From positions 434,001-498,000 of the forward strand of contig CAVSLA010000004.1 in NCBI GenBank assembly GCA_963728825.1: a stretch of 64,000 nucleotides of DNA, in the 5' to 3' direction. Shown in pieces: positions 52,653-64,000 of the stretch. Below the pieces are notes generated by a model. That model saw nothing but the letters and a program-made list of their open reading frames with translations. It ran no database searches and had not been told where the DNA came from. The translations under genes were made by a program, and so were the position numbers. This DNA comes from CAVREM01 sp963728825 (GTDB taxonomy: Bacteria; Acidobacteriota; Vicinamibacteria; Vicinamibacterales; CAVVIG01). How positions within the stretch are numbered: position 1 is the stretch's first letter; every line of letters starts with the position of its first letter.

Positions 52653-54149
52653 ATGGCTGACCCAAAAGCACAGCAGGACGCAACGTCGGCGATCGGCGCA
52701 GTCGAAGCCAGCGACTTCGATTCGCTCCTGAGGAAAGAGTTCAAGCCCAAGACCGATGAGGCCAAAGAGGCGGTGGAGCGCGCCGTGCGCACCCTCGCCG
52801 AGCAGGCGCTCTCCCAAACCAAGCTGATCAGCTCGGACGTCGTCAAATCGATCGAAGCGATCATCGCGCAGCTCGATAAGAAGCTGACCGAGCAGATCAA
52901 CCTGATTCTTCACCACGAGGACTTCCAGAAGCTCGAAGGCGCCTGGCGCGGTCTCCATCATCTGGTCAGCAACACCGAGACCGACGAGATGTTGAAGATC
53001 CGCTTCATGAACATCAGCAAAGCCGATCTGGGCAAGACGCTCAAGAAGTACAAAGGCACCGCGTGGGACCAGAGCCCGCTCTTCAAGAAGATTTACGAAG
53101 CCGAATACGGGCAGTTCGGCGGCGAGCCCTTCGGCTGTCTGGTGGGCGACTACTACTTCGATCAGACCGCGCCGGACGTGGAGCTGCTGGGCGCGATGGC
53201 GCAGATCGCCGCCGCGGCGCACACGCCGTTCATTTCGGGCGCTTCGCCAACGGTCATGCAGATGGGCAGCTGGCAGGAGCTGGCCAACCCGCGCGATTTG
53301 ACCAAGATCTTCACGACCCCCGAGTATGCGGCCTGGCGCTCGTTGCGTGAATCCGACGACGCCCGCTATCTGGGCCTGGCGATGCCGCGCTACCTGTCGC
53401 GGCTGCCGTACGGCGCGAAGAGCAACCCGGTCGAGGAATTCGACTTCGAGGAAGAGACCGGCGCCGCCGATCACAGCCGTTATACCTGGGCCAACGCCGC
53501 GTATGCGATGGGCGTGAACATCAACCGATCGTTCAAGTTGTACGGCTGGTGCTCGCGGATCCGCGGCGTGGAGTCCGGCGGCTCCGTGGAAGGCCTGCCG
53601 GTCCACACCTTCCCGACCGACGATGGCGGCGTCGACATGAAGTGCCCGACGGAAATCGCCATCAGCGACCGCCGCGAGGCCGAGCTCGCCAAGAACGGCT
53701 TCATGCCGCTCCTGCATCGCAAGAACTCCGATTTCGCCGCGTTCATCGGCGCACAGTCGATGCAGAAGCCATCGGAGTACACCGATCCCGATGCCACGGC
53801 CAACGCGAACCTGGCGGCGCGGCTGCCGTACCTGTTCGCGTGCTGCCGCTTCGCGCACTATCTGAAGTGCATCGTCCGCGACAAGATCGGGTCGTTCAAA
53901 GAGCGCGAGGACATGCAGCGCTGGCTGAACAACTGGATCATGAACTACGTCGATGGCGACCCGGCGAATTCGTCGGAGTCGACCAAAGCCATGCGACCGC
54001 TCGCCGCCGCGGAAGTCCAGGTTGAAGAGGTCGAGGGAAATCCTGGGTACTACACGTCACGTTTCTATCTGCGGCCGCACTACCAGCTGGAAGGGTTGAC
54101 GGTGTCGTTGCGCCTGGTGTCCAAGCTGCCGTCGGCGAAGGCGGGCTAG
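52653..54149 (+). CDS. tssC: T6SS contractile sheath large subunit TssC (VipB)
   Basis: 498 residues, the usual size. Diagnostic stretches include EGAWRGLHHLVSNTETDEM, YGQFGGEPFGCLVGDYYFD, TPFISGASPTVMQMGSWQEL, FLRLPYGAKSNP-like sequence at ~250 (RLPYGAKSNPVEEFDFEEET) and the C-terminal DVEVEEVEGNPGYY-like region. It forms the sheath with TssB and is the ClpV recycling substrate through TssB/C contacts. It is followed by a heptamer repeat and the hcp genes. Confidence 0.96.
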   Translation: MADPKAQQDATSAIGAVEASDFDSLLRKEFKPKTDEAKEAVERAVRTLAEQALSQTKLISSDVVKSIEAIIAQLDKKLTEQINLILHHEDFQKLEGAWRGLHHLVSNTETDEMLKIRFMNISKADLGKTLKKYKGTAWDQSPLFKKIYEAEYGQFGGEPFGCLVGDYYFDQTAPDVELLGAMAQIAAAAHTPFISGASPTVMQMGSWQELANPRDLTKIFTTPEYAAWRSLRESDDARYLGLAMPRYLSRLPYGAKSNPVEEFDFEEETGAADHSRYTWANAAYAMGVNINRSFKLYGWCSRIRGVESGGSVEGLPVHTFPTDDGGVDMKCPTEIAISDRREAELAKNGFMPLLHRKNSDFAAFIGAQSMQKPSEYTDPDATANANLAARLPYLFACCRFAHYLKCIVRDKIGSFKEREDMQRWLNNWIMNYVDGDPANSSESTKAMRPLAAAEVQVEEVEGNPGYYTSRFYLRPHYQLEGLTVSLRLVSKLPSAKAG

Positions 54150-54157
54150 TCGCCCGG

Positions 54158-54220
54158 GTGCCTGGTGCCTGGTGCCTGGGGCCGGGTGCCGCGTGCTTGG
54201 TGCTGAGTGCTGGGTGCTCG
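54158..54220. repeat. Nine copies of a 7-nt tandem repeat between tssC and hcp
   Basis: The first three units are exactly GTGCCTG; later ones drift (GTGCTTG, GTGCTGG, GTGCTCG). The period is exact over 63 bp. It starts 9 bp after the tssC stop and ends 57 bp before the hcp start. Being non-coding, copy-number change could alter spacing or mRNA structure ahead of hcp but would not shift a frame. Confidence 0.85.
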
Positions 54221-54277
54221 AAAACGTGGGCAGGTGAGATGGGCTAGAACGGCGCCGGCGAGCGCAAGGAGGAATAC

Positions 54278-54763
54278 GTGGCGAGCGACTATTTGCTGAA
54301 GCTTGATGGCATCAAAGGGGAGTCCACCGACGCGAAGCACAAGGACGAGATCGAAGTCGAGAGTTTCTCATGGGGATGCACCAACCCCGGCAGCTTTTCC
54401 AGTGCCGGTGGCGGCGGCGCGGGCAAGGTGAATTTCCAGGACCTGCACTTCACCAGCCGGGTCAGCGTGGCCTCCCCGAACCTGATGCTTGCCTGTGCCA
54501 CCGGCCAGCACATCAAGTCGGCGATCCTCACCGTGCGCAAAGCCGGCAAGGAGCAGCAGGAGTACTACATCGTCAAGCTGTCCGACATGCTGGTGAGCTC
54601 GTACCAGAGCGGAGGCAGTGAAGGCTCCAACGCGCTGCCGGTCGACCAGTTCTCGCTGAACTTCGCCAAGATCGAGTTCGAATACAAGTCGCAGAAGCCG
54701 GATGGCACGCTCGGCGCGCCGGTCAAGGGCGGCTACGATCTCAAGGCGAACAAGAAGGTCTAG
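54278..54763 (+). CDS. hcp: T6SS tube protein Hcp, first copy
   Basis: 161 residues from a GTG preceded by AAGGAGG. DYLLKLDGIKGESTDAKHKD, EVESFSWGCTNPGS, VNFQDLHFTSRVSVASPNLM, CATGQHIKSAILTVRK and FSLNFAKIEFEYKSQKPDG are the normal Hcp strands. Hexameric rings stack into the secreted inner tube. It differs clearly from the second copy 35 bp downstream, so they are paralogues rather than a recent duplication. Confidence 0.95.
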   Translation: MASDYLLKLDGIKGESTDAKHKDEIEVESFSWGCTNPGSFSSAGGGGAGKVNFQDLHFTSRVSVASPNLMLACATGQHIKSAILTVRKAGKEQQEYYIVKLSDMLVSSYQSGGSEGSNALPVDQFSLNFAKIEFEYKSQKPDGTLGAPVKGGYDLKANKKV

Positions 54764-54798
54764 CATTCTGACGACCCAGGATCTGTTGAGGGTGAATC

Positions 54799-55275
54799 GT
54801 GGCTAATGCCGACATGCTCCTGCAGCTGGCCGGTGTCACTGGCGAGTCCAGCGACGCCAAGCTCAAGGACCACATCGACCTGACCTCGTGGTCGTGGGGC
54901 ATGTTGTCACCTACCGATGTGAGCACGGGTCATGCGGCCGCCAAAGCGAAGATCGAGGATTTCAAGATCGTCAAGCGGGCGGATCGCAGTTCTCCCGTGC
55001 TCATTCAGTACCTCCACAAGAACACCATCGTCGCGAACGGCAAACTGATCGTGCGCAAGGCTGGCGGCGCCGATGCGTTGCCGTATTACGAGATCGAGTT
55101 CAAGAATCTCCGCGTGACGTCGTTCAAGACGCAATCGGACAGCACGGAGCTCGTCGAGACGGTGACCTTCGCCTTCGAGACCGCGAACTTCAAGTACATC
55201 CCGCAGTCCTCGACCGGCGCCAAGGGCGGTGGCACGGTGGAATACATGGTGCCAGCCTATGTATTCGGGAAGTGA
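54799..55275 (+). CDS. hcp: T6SS tube protein Hcp, second copy
   Basis: 158 residues from a GTG (GAGGGTGAATC upstream). MLLQLAGVTGESSDAKLKDH, IDLTSWSWGMLSP, KIEDFKIVKRADRSSPVLIQ, HKNTIVANGKLIVRKAGG and TVTFAFETANFKYIPQS place it in the Hcp family. It keeps the ring-forming strands but has different surface loops and C-terminus from the first copy. It could form mixed tubes or carry its own effectors. Confidence 0.94.
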   Translation: MANADMLLQLAGVTGESSDAKLKDHIDLTSWSWGMLSPTDVSTGHAAAKAKIEDFKIVKRADRSSPVLIQYLHKNTIVANGKLIVRKAGGADALPYYEIEFKNLRVTSFKTQSDSTELVETVTFAFETANFKYIPQSSTGAKGGGTVEYMVPAYVFGK

Positions 55276-55296
55276 CCCCGCGGTTGACGAGGTGGC

Positions 55297-56136
55297 ATGA
55301 CGGTGACGTCCTTAGAACTCGCCGAGCAGGCGGTGCGCAACGGCGATCCCGAGGCGGCGCTCAAGACGCTGCAGGATCAGATCCGTCACAACCCGTCTGA
55401 CGCCAAGCTCCGCGTCTTCCTGTTCCAACTGTTGTGCGTCGTCGGGCAGTGGGAGCGCGCCCTGACGCAACTGAACGTCGCCGCCGAGCTCGACCCGGCC
55501 ACGCTGGCGATGGCCCAGATGTATCGCGAGGCGCTGCAGTGCGAGGGACTGCGCGCCGAAGTGTTTGCCGGTAAGAAATCCCCTGTCATTTTCGGCGAAC
55601 CGGCCGATTGGATGGCATTGCTCATCGAATCGCTGCTGGTCCGCGGCACCGAACGCAGCCGCGAGAGCGAATCGCTGCGCGAGCGCGCGTTCGAGGCGGC
55701 GCCACAGACCGCCGGGTCGATCGACGGTCAGCCCTTCGAATGGATTGCCGACGCCGACATGCGGCTCGGTCCGGTGTGCGAGGCGATCATCAACGGCCGC
55801 TACTACTGGGTGCCGTTCGACCGGCTGTCGAGGATCGAGCTCGAGGCGCCGACCGATCTCCGGGATGTCGTCTGGATGCCAGCCCACTTCCAGTTCAGCA
55901 ACGGCGGCGAATCCGTCGGGGTGATCCCCACGCGCTATACGGAATCGGAATCGAGCGACGACGCCCAGATCCGATTGGCCCGCAAGACCGTCTGGCGCGA
56001 GCAGGCGCCCGAGGTGTTCGCCGGGCTCGGGCAGCGGGTGCTGGCGACCGACGCGGGTGAGCACGCGATCATGGACCTGCGAACGATCGTTTTCGGCGCG
56101 GCGGGCGCCGACCACGAGAGCGCTTCGCATGCCTGA
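55297..56136 (+). CDS. tagJ: T6SS accessory protein TagJ (ImpE)
   Basis: 279 residues. The N-terminal TPR-like helices (AEQAVRNGDPEAALKTLQDQ, QLNVAAELDPATLAMAQMYR) precede the ImpE domain (FEWIADADMRLGPVCEAIIN, YYWVPFDRLSRIELEAPTDL, VWMPAHFQFSNGGESVGVIP). In Pseudomonas HSI-I, TagJ binds the sheath subunit TssB and is linked to ClpV action. Ends 8 nt inside tssE. Confidence 0.93.
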   Translation: MTVTSLELAEQAVRNGDPEAALKTLQDQIRHNPSDAKLRVFLFQLLCVVGQWERALTQLNVAAELDPATLAMAQMYREALQCEGLRAEVFAGKKSPVIFGEPADWMALLIESLLVRGTERSRESESLRERAFEAAPQTAGSIDGQPFEWIADADMRLGPVCEAIINGRYYWVPFDRLSRIELEAPTDLRDVVWMPAHFQFSNGGESVGVIPTRYTESESSDDAQIRLARKTVWREQAPEVFAGLGQRVLATDAGEHAIMDLRTIVFGAAGADHESASHA

Positions 56137-56647
56137 GCTCACTCCCCAGGAGCGGCTGCAGCCAGCGCTGCTCGATCGACTCACCGACGACGAGCCCGAC
56201 AAGCGGCAGGAGCCCCGCGAGCAGCGCGTGATGACCAAGAGCCGGCTGCGCCAGGCGGTGCTGCGCGATCTGGCCTGGCTGTTCAACGCGACGCGGCTCG
56301 AGGGCACCATCGATCTGAGCGGCCTGACCGCGGTCCGCCGCTCGGTCATCAATTTCGGCTTGCCGGCCCTGGCCGGTCAGGCCGCCTCGTCGCTCGACGT
56401 CGCCGCGCTCGAACGCGCCATCCGCCAGTCGATCATCGACTACGAGCCACGCATCGTCGCTGAAACGCTGCAGGTGACGGCACTCCTGGAACCGCGGTCG
56501 ATCGACCACCACAACGTCATCGGCGTCGAGATCCGCAGCGAGCTGTGGGCGCAGCCGGTGCCGCTCGAGCTGCTGGTCCGGACCGAGATCGATCTCGAAA
56601 CCGGCAAAGTCCAGATCTCCGATCTGATGCCCACGCGGAGCGGGTGA
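56129..56647 (+). CDS. tssE: T6SS baseplate protein TssE (gp25-like)
   Basis: 172 residues from the ATG at 56129, overlapping tagJ. The gp25-like lysozyme-fold core is seen in QAVLRDLAWLFNATRLEG, VRRSVINFGLPALAGQAASS, LERAIRQSIIDYEPRIVAE and the C-terminal WAQPVPLELLVRTEIDLETG. It starts sheath assembly on the baseplate. Its TGA overlaps the tssF ATG. Confidence 0.95.
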   Translation: MPELTPQERLQPALLDRLTDDEPDKRQEPREQRVMTKSRLRQAVLRDLAWLFNATRLEGTIDLSGLTAVRRSVINFGLPALAGQAASSLDVAALERAIRQSIIDYEPRIVAETLQVTALLEPRSIDHHNVIGVEIRSELWAQPVPLELLVRTEIDLETGKVQISDLMPTRSG

Positions 56648-58524
56648 TGGATCCGCGCCTGCTCGAGTACTACAACGTCGAGCTGCAGCATCTGCGCGAG
56701 ATGGGCGCCGAATTCGCCCACCAGTTTCCCAAGATCGCCGCCCGGCTCGGCATGAACGGCCTCGAAGTTGCCGACCCCTACGTCGAGCGGCTGATCGAAG
56801 GCGTCGCGTTTCTGGCGGCGCGCGTGCAGCTCAAGCTCAACGCCGAGTTTCCCCGCTTCACGCAGGCCCTGCTCGACATCGTCTACCCGCACTACCTGGC
56901 GCCGACGCCGTCAATGCTCGTTGCGCAGCTGCAGCCGGACCCCAACGATCCGAATCTGCTCGGGTCGAAAACCGTGCCGCGCGGCACGTCGATGACGGCG
57001 ATGCTGGCCGGCGAAGATCGGACCTCCTGCGATTTCCGGACCGCCCACGAGGTCGTGCTCTGGCCCATCCAGATCACCGGCGCGAGCTACTTTTCCTTCG
57101 CGCCCGATCTGCCGCTGAACACGCTGCCGGTCAGTCAACCAATCAAAGGCGGCGTCCGCATCCGGCTGAAGACGGGGGAAGGCCTCAAGTTCGCCCAGCT
57201 GCCGCTCGATCGTCTGTCGTTCTATATCTCCGGCGGCGAGGAAGCGGCCTACCGGCTGCACGAACTGTGCGCCGGGCATACGATCGGCGCGCTGGTCCTG
57301 ACGGGAAAAGGCGCGGCGAGGCGCCACAGCTTTCTGCCCGAGCGCTGCGTCCGGCCGGCTGGCTTCGACGACCACGAAGCGCTGTTGCCGGTCACGCTCC
57401 ACGGTTTTCAAGGCTATCGGCTCCTGCAGGAGTATTTCGCCTTTCCCGAGCGCTACCGGTTCGTCGATGTCTCGGGTCTGGCGGGCGCCGTCAGGCAGGC
57501 GGCGGTCGACGAGATCGAGCTGGTTCTGCTGTTCGGCCGTGGCCAGCCTGGTCTGGAAGGGATTGTCGACAAGTCCCATTTCGCGCTGTTCTGTACGCCG
57601 GCGATCAATCTTTTTCAGAAGCGCGCCGATCGGATCCACCTGAGTGACAACACGCACGAGTACCACGTGGTCACCGATCGCACGCGGCCGATGGACTTCG
57701 AGATCTACGAAGTGACCAGTGTCGTCGGGCATGGCGGCGGCACCGACAGCGACCAGACGTTCCTGCCGCTCTACACGGCCTACGCGTCGCATCGCGAGCG
57801 CGAGCACCCCGCATATTTCACGGTGCGCCGCGAGCCGCGGCTGCCCTCGTCGACGCAGAAGCGGCGCGGCGCGCGGTCGACGTATATCGGCACCGAAGTA
57901 TTCGTCTCGCTGGTCGATCCGGCGGAAGCGCCGTTCCGCAGCGATCTGCGCCAGCTGTCGATTCAGACGTTGTGTACGAATCGCGATCTGATTCTGCAGA
58001 TGCCGATCGGCCTGGGCGCGTCGGACTTCACGCTCGACGTGGCGGCGCCGGTCAACAGCATTCGCGTGGTCAGCGGGCCCAGCCGGCCGCACGCCCCGCT
58101 GACCGACGGCGCGGTGGCGTGGCGCGCCATCAATCACCTGTCGCTCAACTATCTGTCGCTGGTCAACGCAAGTCCCGAGCAGGGCGCCGCGGCACTCCGC
58201 GAGCTCCTCGATTTGTACGTGCCCGCGGCGAACATCGGCCTCAAGAAGCAGGTTGACGGTCTGCGCTCGGTGGCATCGCGTCCGGTCGTGCGGCGGTTGC
58301 CCGGTTCACATCCGATCGCCTTTGGTCGAGGGCTGGAGATTACGGTGTCCGTCGACGAGCTCGCTTTCGAGGGCGCGAGCGCCTTCCTGCTCGGCGCCGT
58401 GCTGGCACGCTACTTCACCGCACACGTTTCGATTAACTCTTTCACGGAAACCGTCCTGCGCTCGGAGAGCCGGGGTGAGATCCAACGATGGGTGCCGCTG
58501 TGGGGCGCGAGACCGACGCTGTAG
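56647..58524 (+). CDS. tssF: T6SS baseplate protein TssF
   Basis: 625 residues from the ATG at 56647 (TGATG with tssE). MDPRLLEYYNVELQHLREMG, EFAHQFPKIAARLGMNGLEV, DPYVERLIEGVAFLAARVQL and FTQALLDIVYPHYLAPTPSM form the strongly conserved N-terminus. SSRPHAPLTDGAVAWRAINH-like and ENLFLLGAVLARYF-like segments end it. Two TssF with one TssG make each baseplate wedge. It overlaps tssG by 37 nt. Confidence 0.95.
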   Translation: MDPRLLEYYNVELQHLREMGAEFAHQFPKIAARLGMNGLEVADPYVERLIEGVAFLAARVQLKLNAEFPRFTQALLDIVYPHYLAPTPSMLVAQLQPDPNDPNLLGSKTVPRGTSMTAMLAGEDRTSCDFRTAHEVVLWPIQITGASYFSFAPDLPLNTLPVSQPIKGGVRIRLKTGEGLKFAQLPLDRLSFYISGGEEAAYRLHELCAGHTIGALVLTGKGAARRHSFLPERCVRPAGFDDHEALLPVTLHGFQGYRLLQEYFAFPERYRFVDVSGLAGAVRQAAVDEIELVLLFGRGQPGLEGIVDKSHFALFCTPAINLFQKRADRIHLSDNTHEYHVVTDRTRPMDFEIYEVTSVVGHGGGTDSDQTFLPLYTAYASHREREHPAYFTVRREPRLPSSTQKRRGARSTYIGTEVFVSLVDPAEAPFRSDLRQLSIQTLCTNRDLILQMPIGLGASDFTLDVAAPVNSIRVVSGPSRPHAPLTDGAVAWRAINHLSLNYLSLVNASPEQGAAALRELLDLYVPAANIGLKKQVDGLRSVASRPVVRRLPGSHPIAFGRGLEITVSVDELAFEGASAFLLGAVLARYFTAHVSINSFTETVLRSESRGEIQRWVPLWGARPTL

Positions 58525-59530
58525 AATTTCTGGCGCGGCTCGGCGACGCGCCGCACGACTACGACTTCTACCAGACGCTGCGCCGGCTGGAATGTTTCTA
58601 TGCCGACAAGCCGCGCTGGGGCGAGGCGCAACGTCCGACCGAGGAGCCGATCCGGCTCGGTCAGGATCCGGAGCTGTCGTTCGCCCCGGCGCCGTTGGGG
58701 TGGTTCGGCACCGAGCCTGGTGGCGCGAAACCGCGTCTGCAGGTGCGACTGTTCGGGCTGCTCGGTCCGAACGGTCCGCTGCCGACGCACCTGACCGAAT
58801 ACGCGCGCGATCGGCTGCGCAATTCCGGCGACCGGACGTTCAGCCGGTTCCTGGACATGTTCCAGCACCGGTTCCTGGCGCTGTTCTACCGCGCCTGGGC
58901 GCAGGCACAGCCGCACGTCAACCGGGATCGTCCGGACGCCGATCGCTTCGGCGGCTATCTCGGGGCGCTGGTCGGGCTCAGGCCGACGGCGGCGCGCAAC
59001 CGCGACACGGTGCCCGACGTCGCCAAGTTGTTCCATGTCGGCTTTCTGCTCCGGCACGTCCGGAACGCCGAAGGGTTGCAGTCGATTCTCGGACACTTCT
59101 TCCGCGTGCCGGTGCGCATCGAACAGTTCGTGACGCACTGGATGTCGCTGGCGACCGGCGAACGGACGGCCCTGTCGCGAGAGGGCGCGACGCTCGGGCA
59201 CGGGGCGGTGCTCGGCGGCCGCGTCTGGGACGCGCAGCACAAGTTCCGGGTGCAGATCGGGGCGCTCTCCCTGCAGGAATACGAGAGTTTTTTGCCCGGC
59301 GGGACCCGTCTCGGCAAACTGGTGGACTGGATCACGTTCTATCTGTCGCACGAGCTCGATTGGGACGTTCGCTTGATTCTGAAACGCGACCAGGTGCCGC
59401 CCTTGACGCTCAATGGCCAGCGGCGCCTCGGCTGGACGACATGGCTCGGCGCGCGCCGCACGTCACGGGACGCCGACGATTTGTGCCTGCACCCTGAAAG
59501 TGTCGTTGGTCGGGCTGGAGTAACCGTCTG

Positions 59531-59531
<1 letters not shown>
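58488..59531 (+). CDS. tssG: T6SS baseplate protein TssG
   Basis: 347 residues from the ATG at 58488, inside the end of tssF. YDFYQTLRRLECFYADKPRW, LFGLLGPNGPLPTHLTEYAR, NSGDRTFSRFLDMFQHRFLA and LFYRAWAQAQPHVNRDRPDA are diagnostic. Partner of TssF in the wedge; needed to recruit TssK. Its TGA overlaps the tssH start. Confidence 0.95.
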
Positions 59532-62254
<2,723 letters not shown>

Positions 62255-62268
62255 CGGAGTGTTGGGTT

Positions 62269-63621
62269 ATGGAACCGCCGGCAACAACCGAACGTGACGT
62301 CACCGTCGGCGAAGCCATGCGGATGGCGATCCAGTTTCAACAGCGGGGCCAGCTCGACGATGCGGCGCAGGTCTATGAGCGGATGCTCGAAGTTGCGCCC
62401 GATCATCCCGACATCGTCCACTTTTACGGCGTCCTGCTGCACCAGCTCGGTCGCAGCGAGGAGGCGATTGTGACGATCGAGCGGAGCCTCGAGCTCGAAC
62501 CCGATCGCGCCGAGTGTTACAACAACCTTGGCATCATCTTTCGGGCGGTCGAACGCTACGACGACGCGGTCGCGGCCTATACGAGGGCGACCGAGCTGGA
62601 CCCGCAGCACGCCAACGCCTACAACAATCTCGGCGTCCTGCGGCGGTTCGCCGGCAAGCCGGCGGAGGCCGAAGCGTCGTATCGCAAGGCGATCGAGCTG
62701 AAGCCGACCTACGCGGAGGCGTATCACAACCTCGGCGTGCTCTTGACCGGTCAGAAACGTCACCGCGAAGCCATCCTCTGCTACTTCAAGGTGCTGTCGC
62801 TGGAGCCGGCGCGGACCGACGACCGGCGGCTGCTGGCCATCGCGTACTGTGAAATCGGCGAGCGTGACAAGGCCATCGAGATCTTCGAGAAGTGGCTCGC
62901 CGAGGATCCCAAGAGTCCGGTCGCGAACCACATGCTGGCGGCGGTGACCGGGCAAAACGTTCCGGCCCGGGCCTCGGACGAGTACGTCGAACACAGCTTC
63001 GACGGCTTCGCTGAATCGTTCGAGCGAAAGCTGGAGCAGCTGTCCTACCGGGCGCCGGCGCTCGTGGCGGCGGCGATCAAGACATCGGGTCTCGAGGCAG
63101 CGGGCGCGCTCGACGTGCTCGACGTTGGCTGTGGCACCGGTTTATGCGGCCCGCTCGTCAAACCCTACGCGCGGCGGCTGGTCGGCGTCGATTTGTCGGT
63201 CGGCATGCTCACCAAGGCGCAGCAGAAACAGGTCTACGACCAGCTCGTGAAAGACGAGTTGACGCATTTTCTGCAGGCGCGCCGCGAAGAGTTCGATCTG
63301 ATTCTGTCGGCGGACACCCTGGTCTACTTCGGCCGGCTGGACGAGGTCGCGGCCGCGGCCAGCGGCGCGCTGCGCCCCGGCGGGCAATTCGTGTTCACGG
63401 TCGAAGCGCTGACCAGTCCAGCCGCGGGCGTCGACTTCCACATCGAGACGCACGGCCGCTACAGCCACAGCCGGTCGTACGTCGAAGGTGTGCTGCGACG
63501 GGCGGGCTTCACGCCAGACATCGCGCATGCGGACCTCAGGACCGAATCCGCACTCCCGGTGGCGGGCCTGGTGGTCCGGGCCACGAAAATGAATGGACAA
63601 GACCATGCCGACCATGTCTGA
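62269..63621 (+). CDS. TPR-repeat SAM-dependent methyltransferase within the T6SS cluster
   Basis: 450 residues from the ATG at 62269. Residues ~10-225 are about six TPRs (AMRMAIQFQQRGQLDDAAQV, DRAECYNNLGIIFRAVERYD, HANAYNNLGVLRRFAGKPAE). Residues ~240-445 form a class I methyltransferase with DVLDVGCGTGLCGPL (motif I, ~283), RRLVGVDLSVGML, FDLILSADTLVYFG and GALRPGGQFVFTVEAL. It lies 14 nt after tssH and overlaps vgrG, so it belongs to the operon. T6SS core genes do not include a methyltransferase. It may modify a T6SS component or effector (inference). Confidence 0.9.
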   Translation: MEPPATTERDVTVGEAMRMAIQFQQRGQLDDAAQVYERMLEVAPDHPDIVHFYGVLLHQLGRSEEAIVTIERSLELEPDRAECYNNLGIIFRAVERYDDAVAAYTRATELDPQHANAYNNLGVLRRFAGKPAEAEASYRKAIELKPTYAEAYHNLGVLLTGQKRHREAILCYFKVLSLEPARTDDRRLLAIAYCEIGERDKAIEIFEKWLAEDPKSPVANHMLAAVTGQNVPARASDEYVEHSFDGFAESFERKLEQLSYRAPALVAAAIKTSGLEAAGALDVLDVGCGTGLCGPLVKPYARRLVGVDLSVGMLTKAQQKQVYDQLVKDELTHFLQARREEFDLILSADTLVYFGRLDEVAAAASGALRPGGQFVFTVEALTSPAAGVDFHIETHGRYSHSRSYVEGVLRRAGFTPDIAHADLRTESALPVAGLVVRATKMNGQDHADHV

Positions 63622-64000
63622 ACACGTTGAACTCGTCACGCCGCTCGGCGAGGAGCTGCTGTTTCACGGCATGCTCGCCCATGAGGAAATGAGCCGGCTG
63701 GGAAGCTTCCAGCTCGATCTGCTCAGTCCGAACAAGGATGTCAATCGCGACCAGATTCTTGGCGCGAAAGTCACGATCAAGGTGCTGATGCAGAATGACG
63801 AGACCCGCTACTTCAACGGGTTCGTCACCCGATTCAGCGCGGGTGCCTCGCTGGGCCGTTATGCACGCTACCACGCCGAAGTGACGCCCTGGCTGTGGTT
63901 CCTGACGCGCACCGCCGACTGCCGTATCTTTCAGGACAAGACCGTCAAGCAGATCGTCGAGGACGTGTTTGCCGATCATCCGGAGGTGGCCGACTTCGTG
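63605..64000 (+). CDS. vgrG: T6SS spike protein VgrG (TssI), N-terminal part
   Basis: Runs off the right edge; 132 residues visible. Start at the ATG at 63605, with an in-frame ATG at 63614 as an alternative, both overlapping the methyltransferase end. The gp27-like domain opening ELLFHGMLAHEEMSRLGSFQ, LDLLSPNKDVNRDQILGAKV, FNGFVTRFSAGASLGRYARY and EVTPWLWFLTRTADCRIFQD is typical of VgrG. Trimeric VgrG caps the Hcp tube. Whether a C-terminal effector domain or a PAAR gene follows cannot be seen. Confidence 0.93.
   Translation, partial: MPTMSEHVELVTPLGEELLFHGMLAHEEMSRLGSFQLDLLSPNKDVNRDQILGAKVTIKVLMQNDETRYFNGFVTRFSAGASLGRYARYHAEVTPWLWFLTRTADCRIFQDKTVKQIVEDVFADHPEVADFV

Overview
The window comes from a high-G+C bacterium, most likely an Acidobacteriota of the Vicinamibacteria type. 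This placement is inferred from gene families, not from a marker gene. The families are a duplicated orphan MacB/FtsX permease (ADOP), a TIGR02999-type sigma factor coupled to a Ser/Thr kinase with TolB-like PD40 repeats, several secreted or lipoprotein families common in soil Acidobacteriota, and dense coding with many ATGA and TGATG overlaps.

Layout. 1-4872 (minus) is an operon of two nucleotide-transporter-like membrane proteins flanking a membrane-anchored Ser/Thr kinase. 4980-7670 holds a phosphodiesterase lipoprotein, a PLP ammonia-lyase and a glutathione peroxidase. The initiator tRNA-fMet lies at 7736-7812 and is the attachment site of an 11.5 kb integrated element (7764-19275) bounded by perfect 50-bp direct repeats. 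The element carries an AlpA-like protein, a DUF3631 ATPase, a P27-like small terminase, an HK97-type capsid protein, many small proteins, a ribbon-helix-helix regulator with an upstream palindrome, a frameshifted tyrosine integrase, and a retropepsin/SEC-C protein. I see no large terminase, portal or tail genes, so it looks like a satellite or a decayed prophage. Directly against its right end is a serine recombinase (frameshifted) whose last codons are read from the tRNA repeat, so a second element probably abuts the first. 20.9-23.7 kb is accessory DNA: a PIN toxin pair, two small coupled genes, a large perfect inverted repeat and gene remnants.

23.7-41.4 kb is chromosomal again: an MFS exporter, a DUF1801-YjbR fusion, a 1247-residue protein fusing an ADOP permease to GAF and SpoIIE phosphatase domains, an LPMO-like copper protein, an amidohydrolase, a PcfJ-like protein, an apparent YcaO/TfuA deletion chimera followed by a RiPP-precursor-like gene, a sigma factor/kinase pair, a frameshifted hydrolase and a broken cupredoxin-like gene.

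41.7-64.0 kb (plus) is one compact type VI secretion cluster: tagH, tssK, tssL with an OmpA domain, tssM, a tagF-pppA fusion, tssA, tssB, tssC, two hcp genes, tagJ, tssE, tssF, tssG, tssH (clpV), a TPR-methyltransferase and the start of vgrG. No tssJ or ppkA is seen in the window. TssB/C form the sheath, Hcp the tube, TssE/F/G/K the baseplate, TssL/M the membrane complex, and ClpV recycles the sheath. TagH and TagF-PppA suggest phosphorylation-linked control.

Eight probable single-base frameshifts were found, six of them between 9.2 and 22.8 kb. The T6SS and the large kinase and transporter genes have none. This favours real decay of the mobile region, but several lie in short homopolymers, so assembly error is not excluded.
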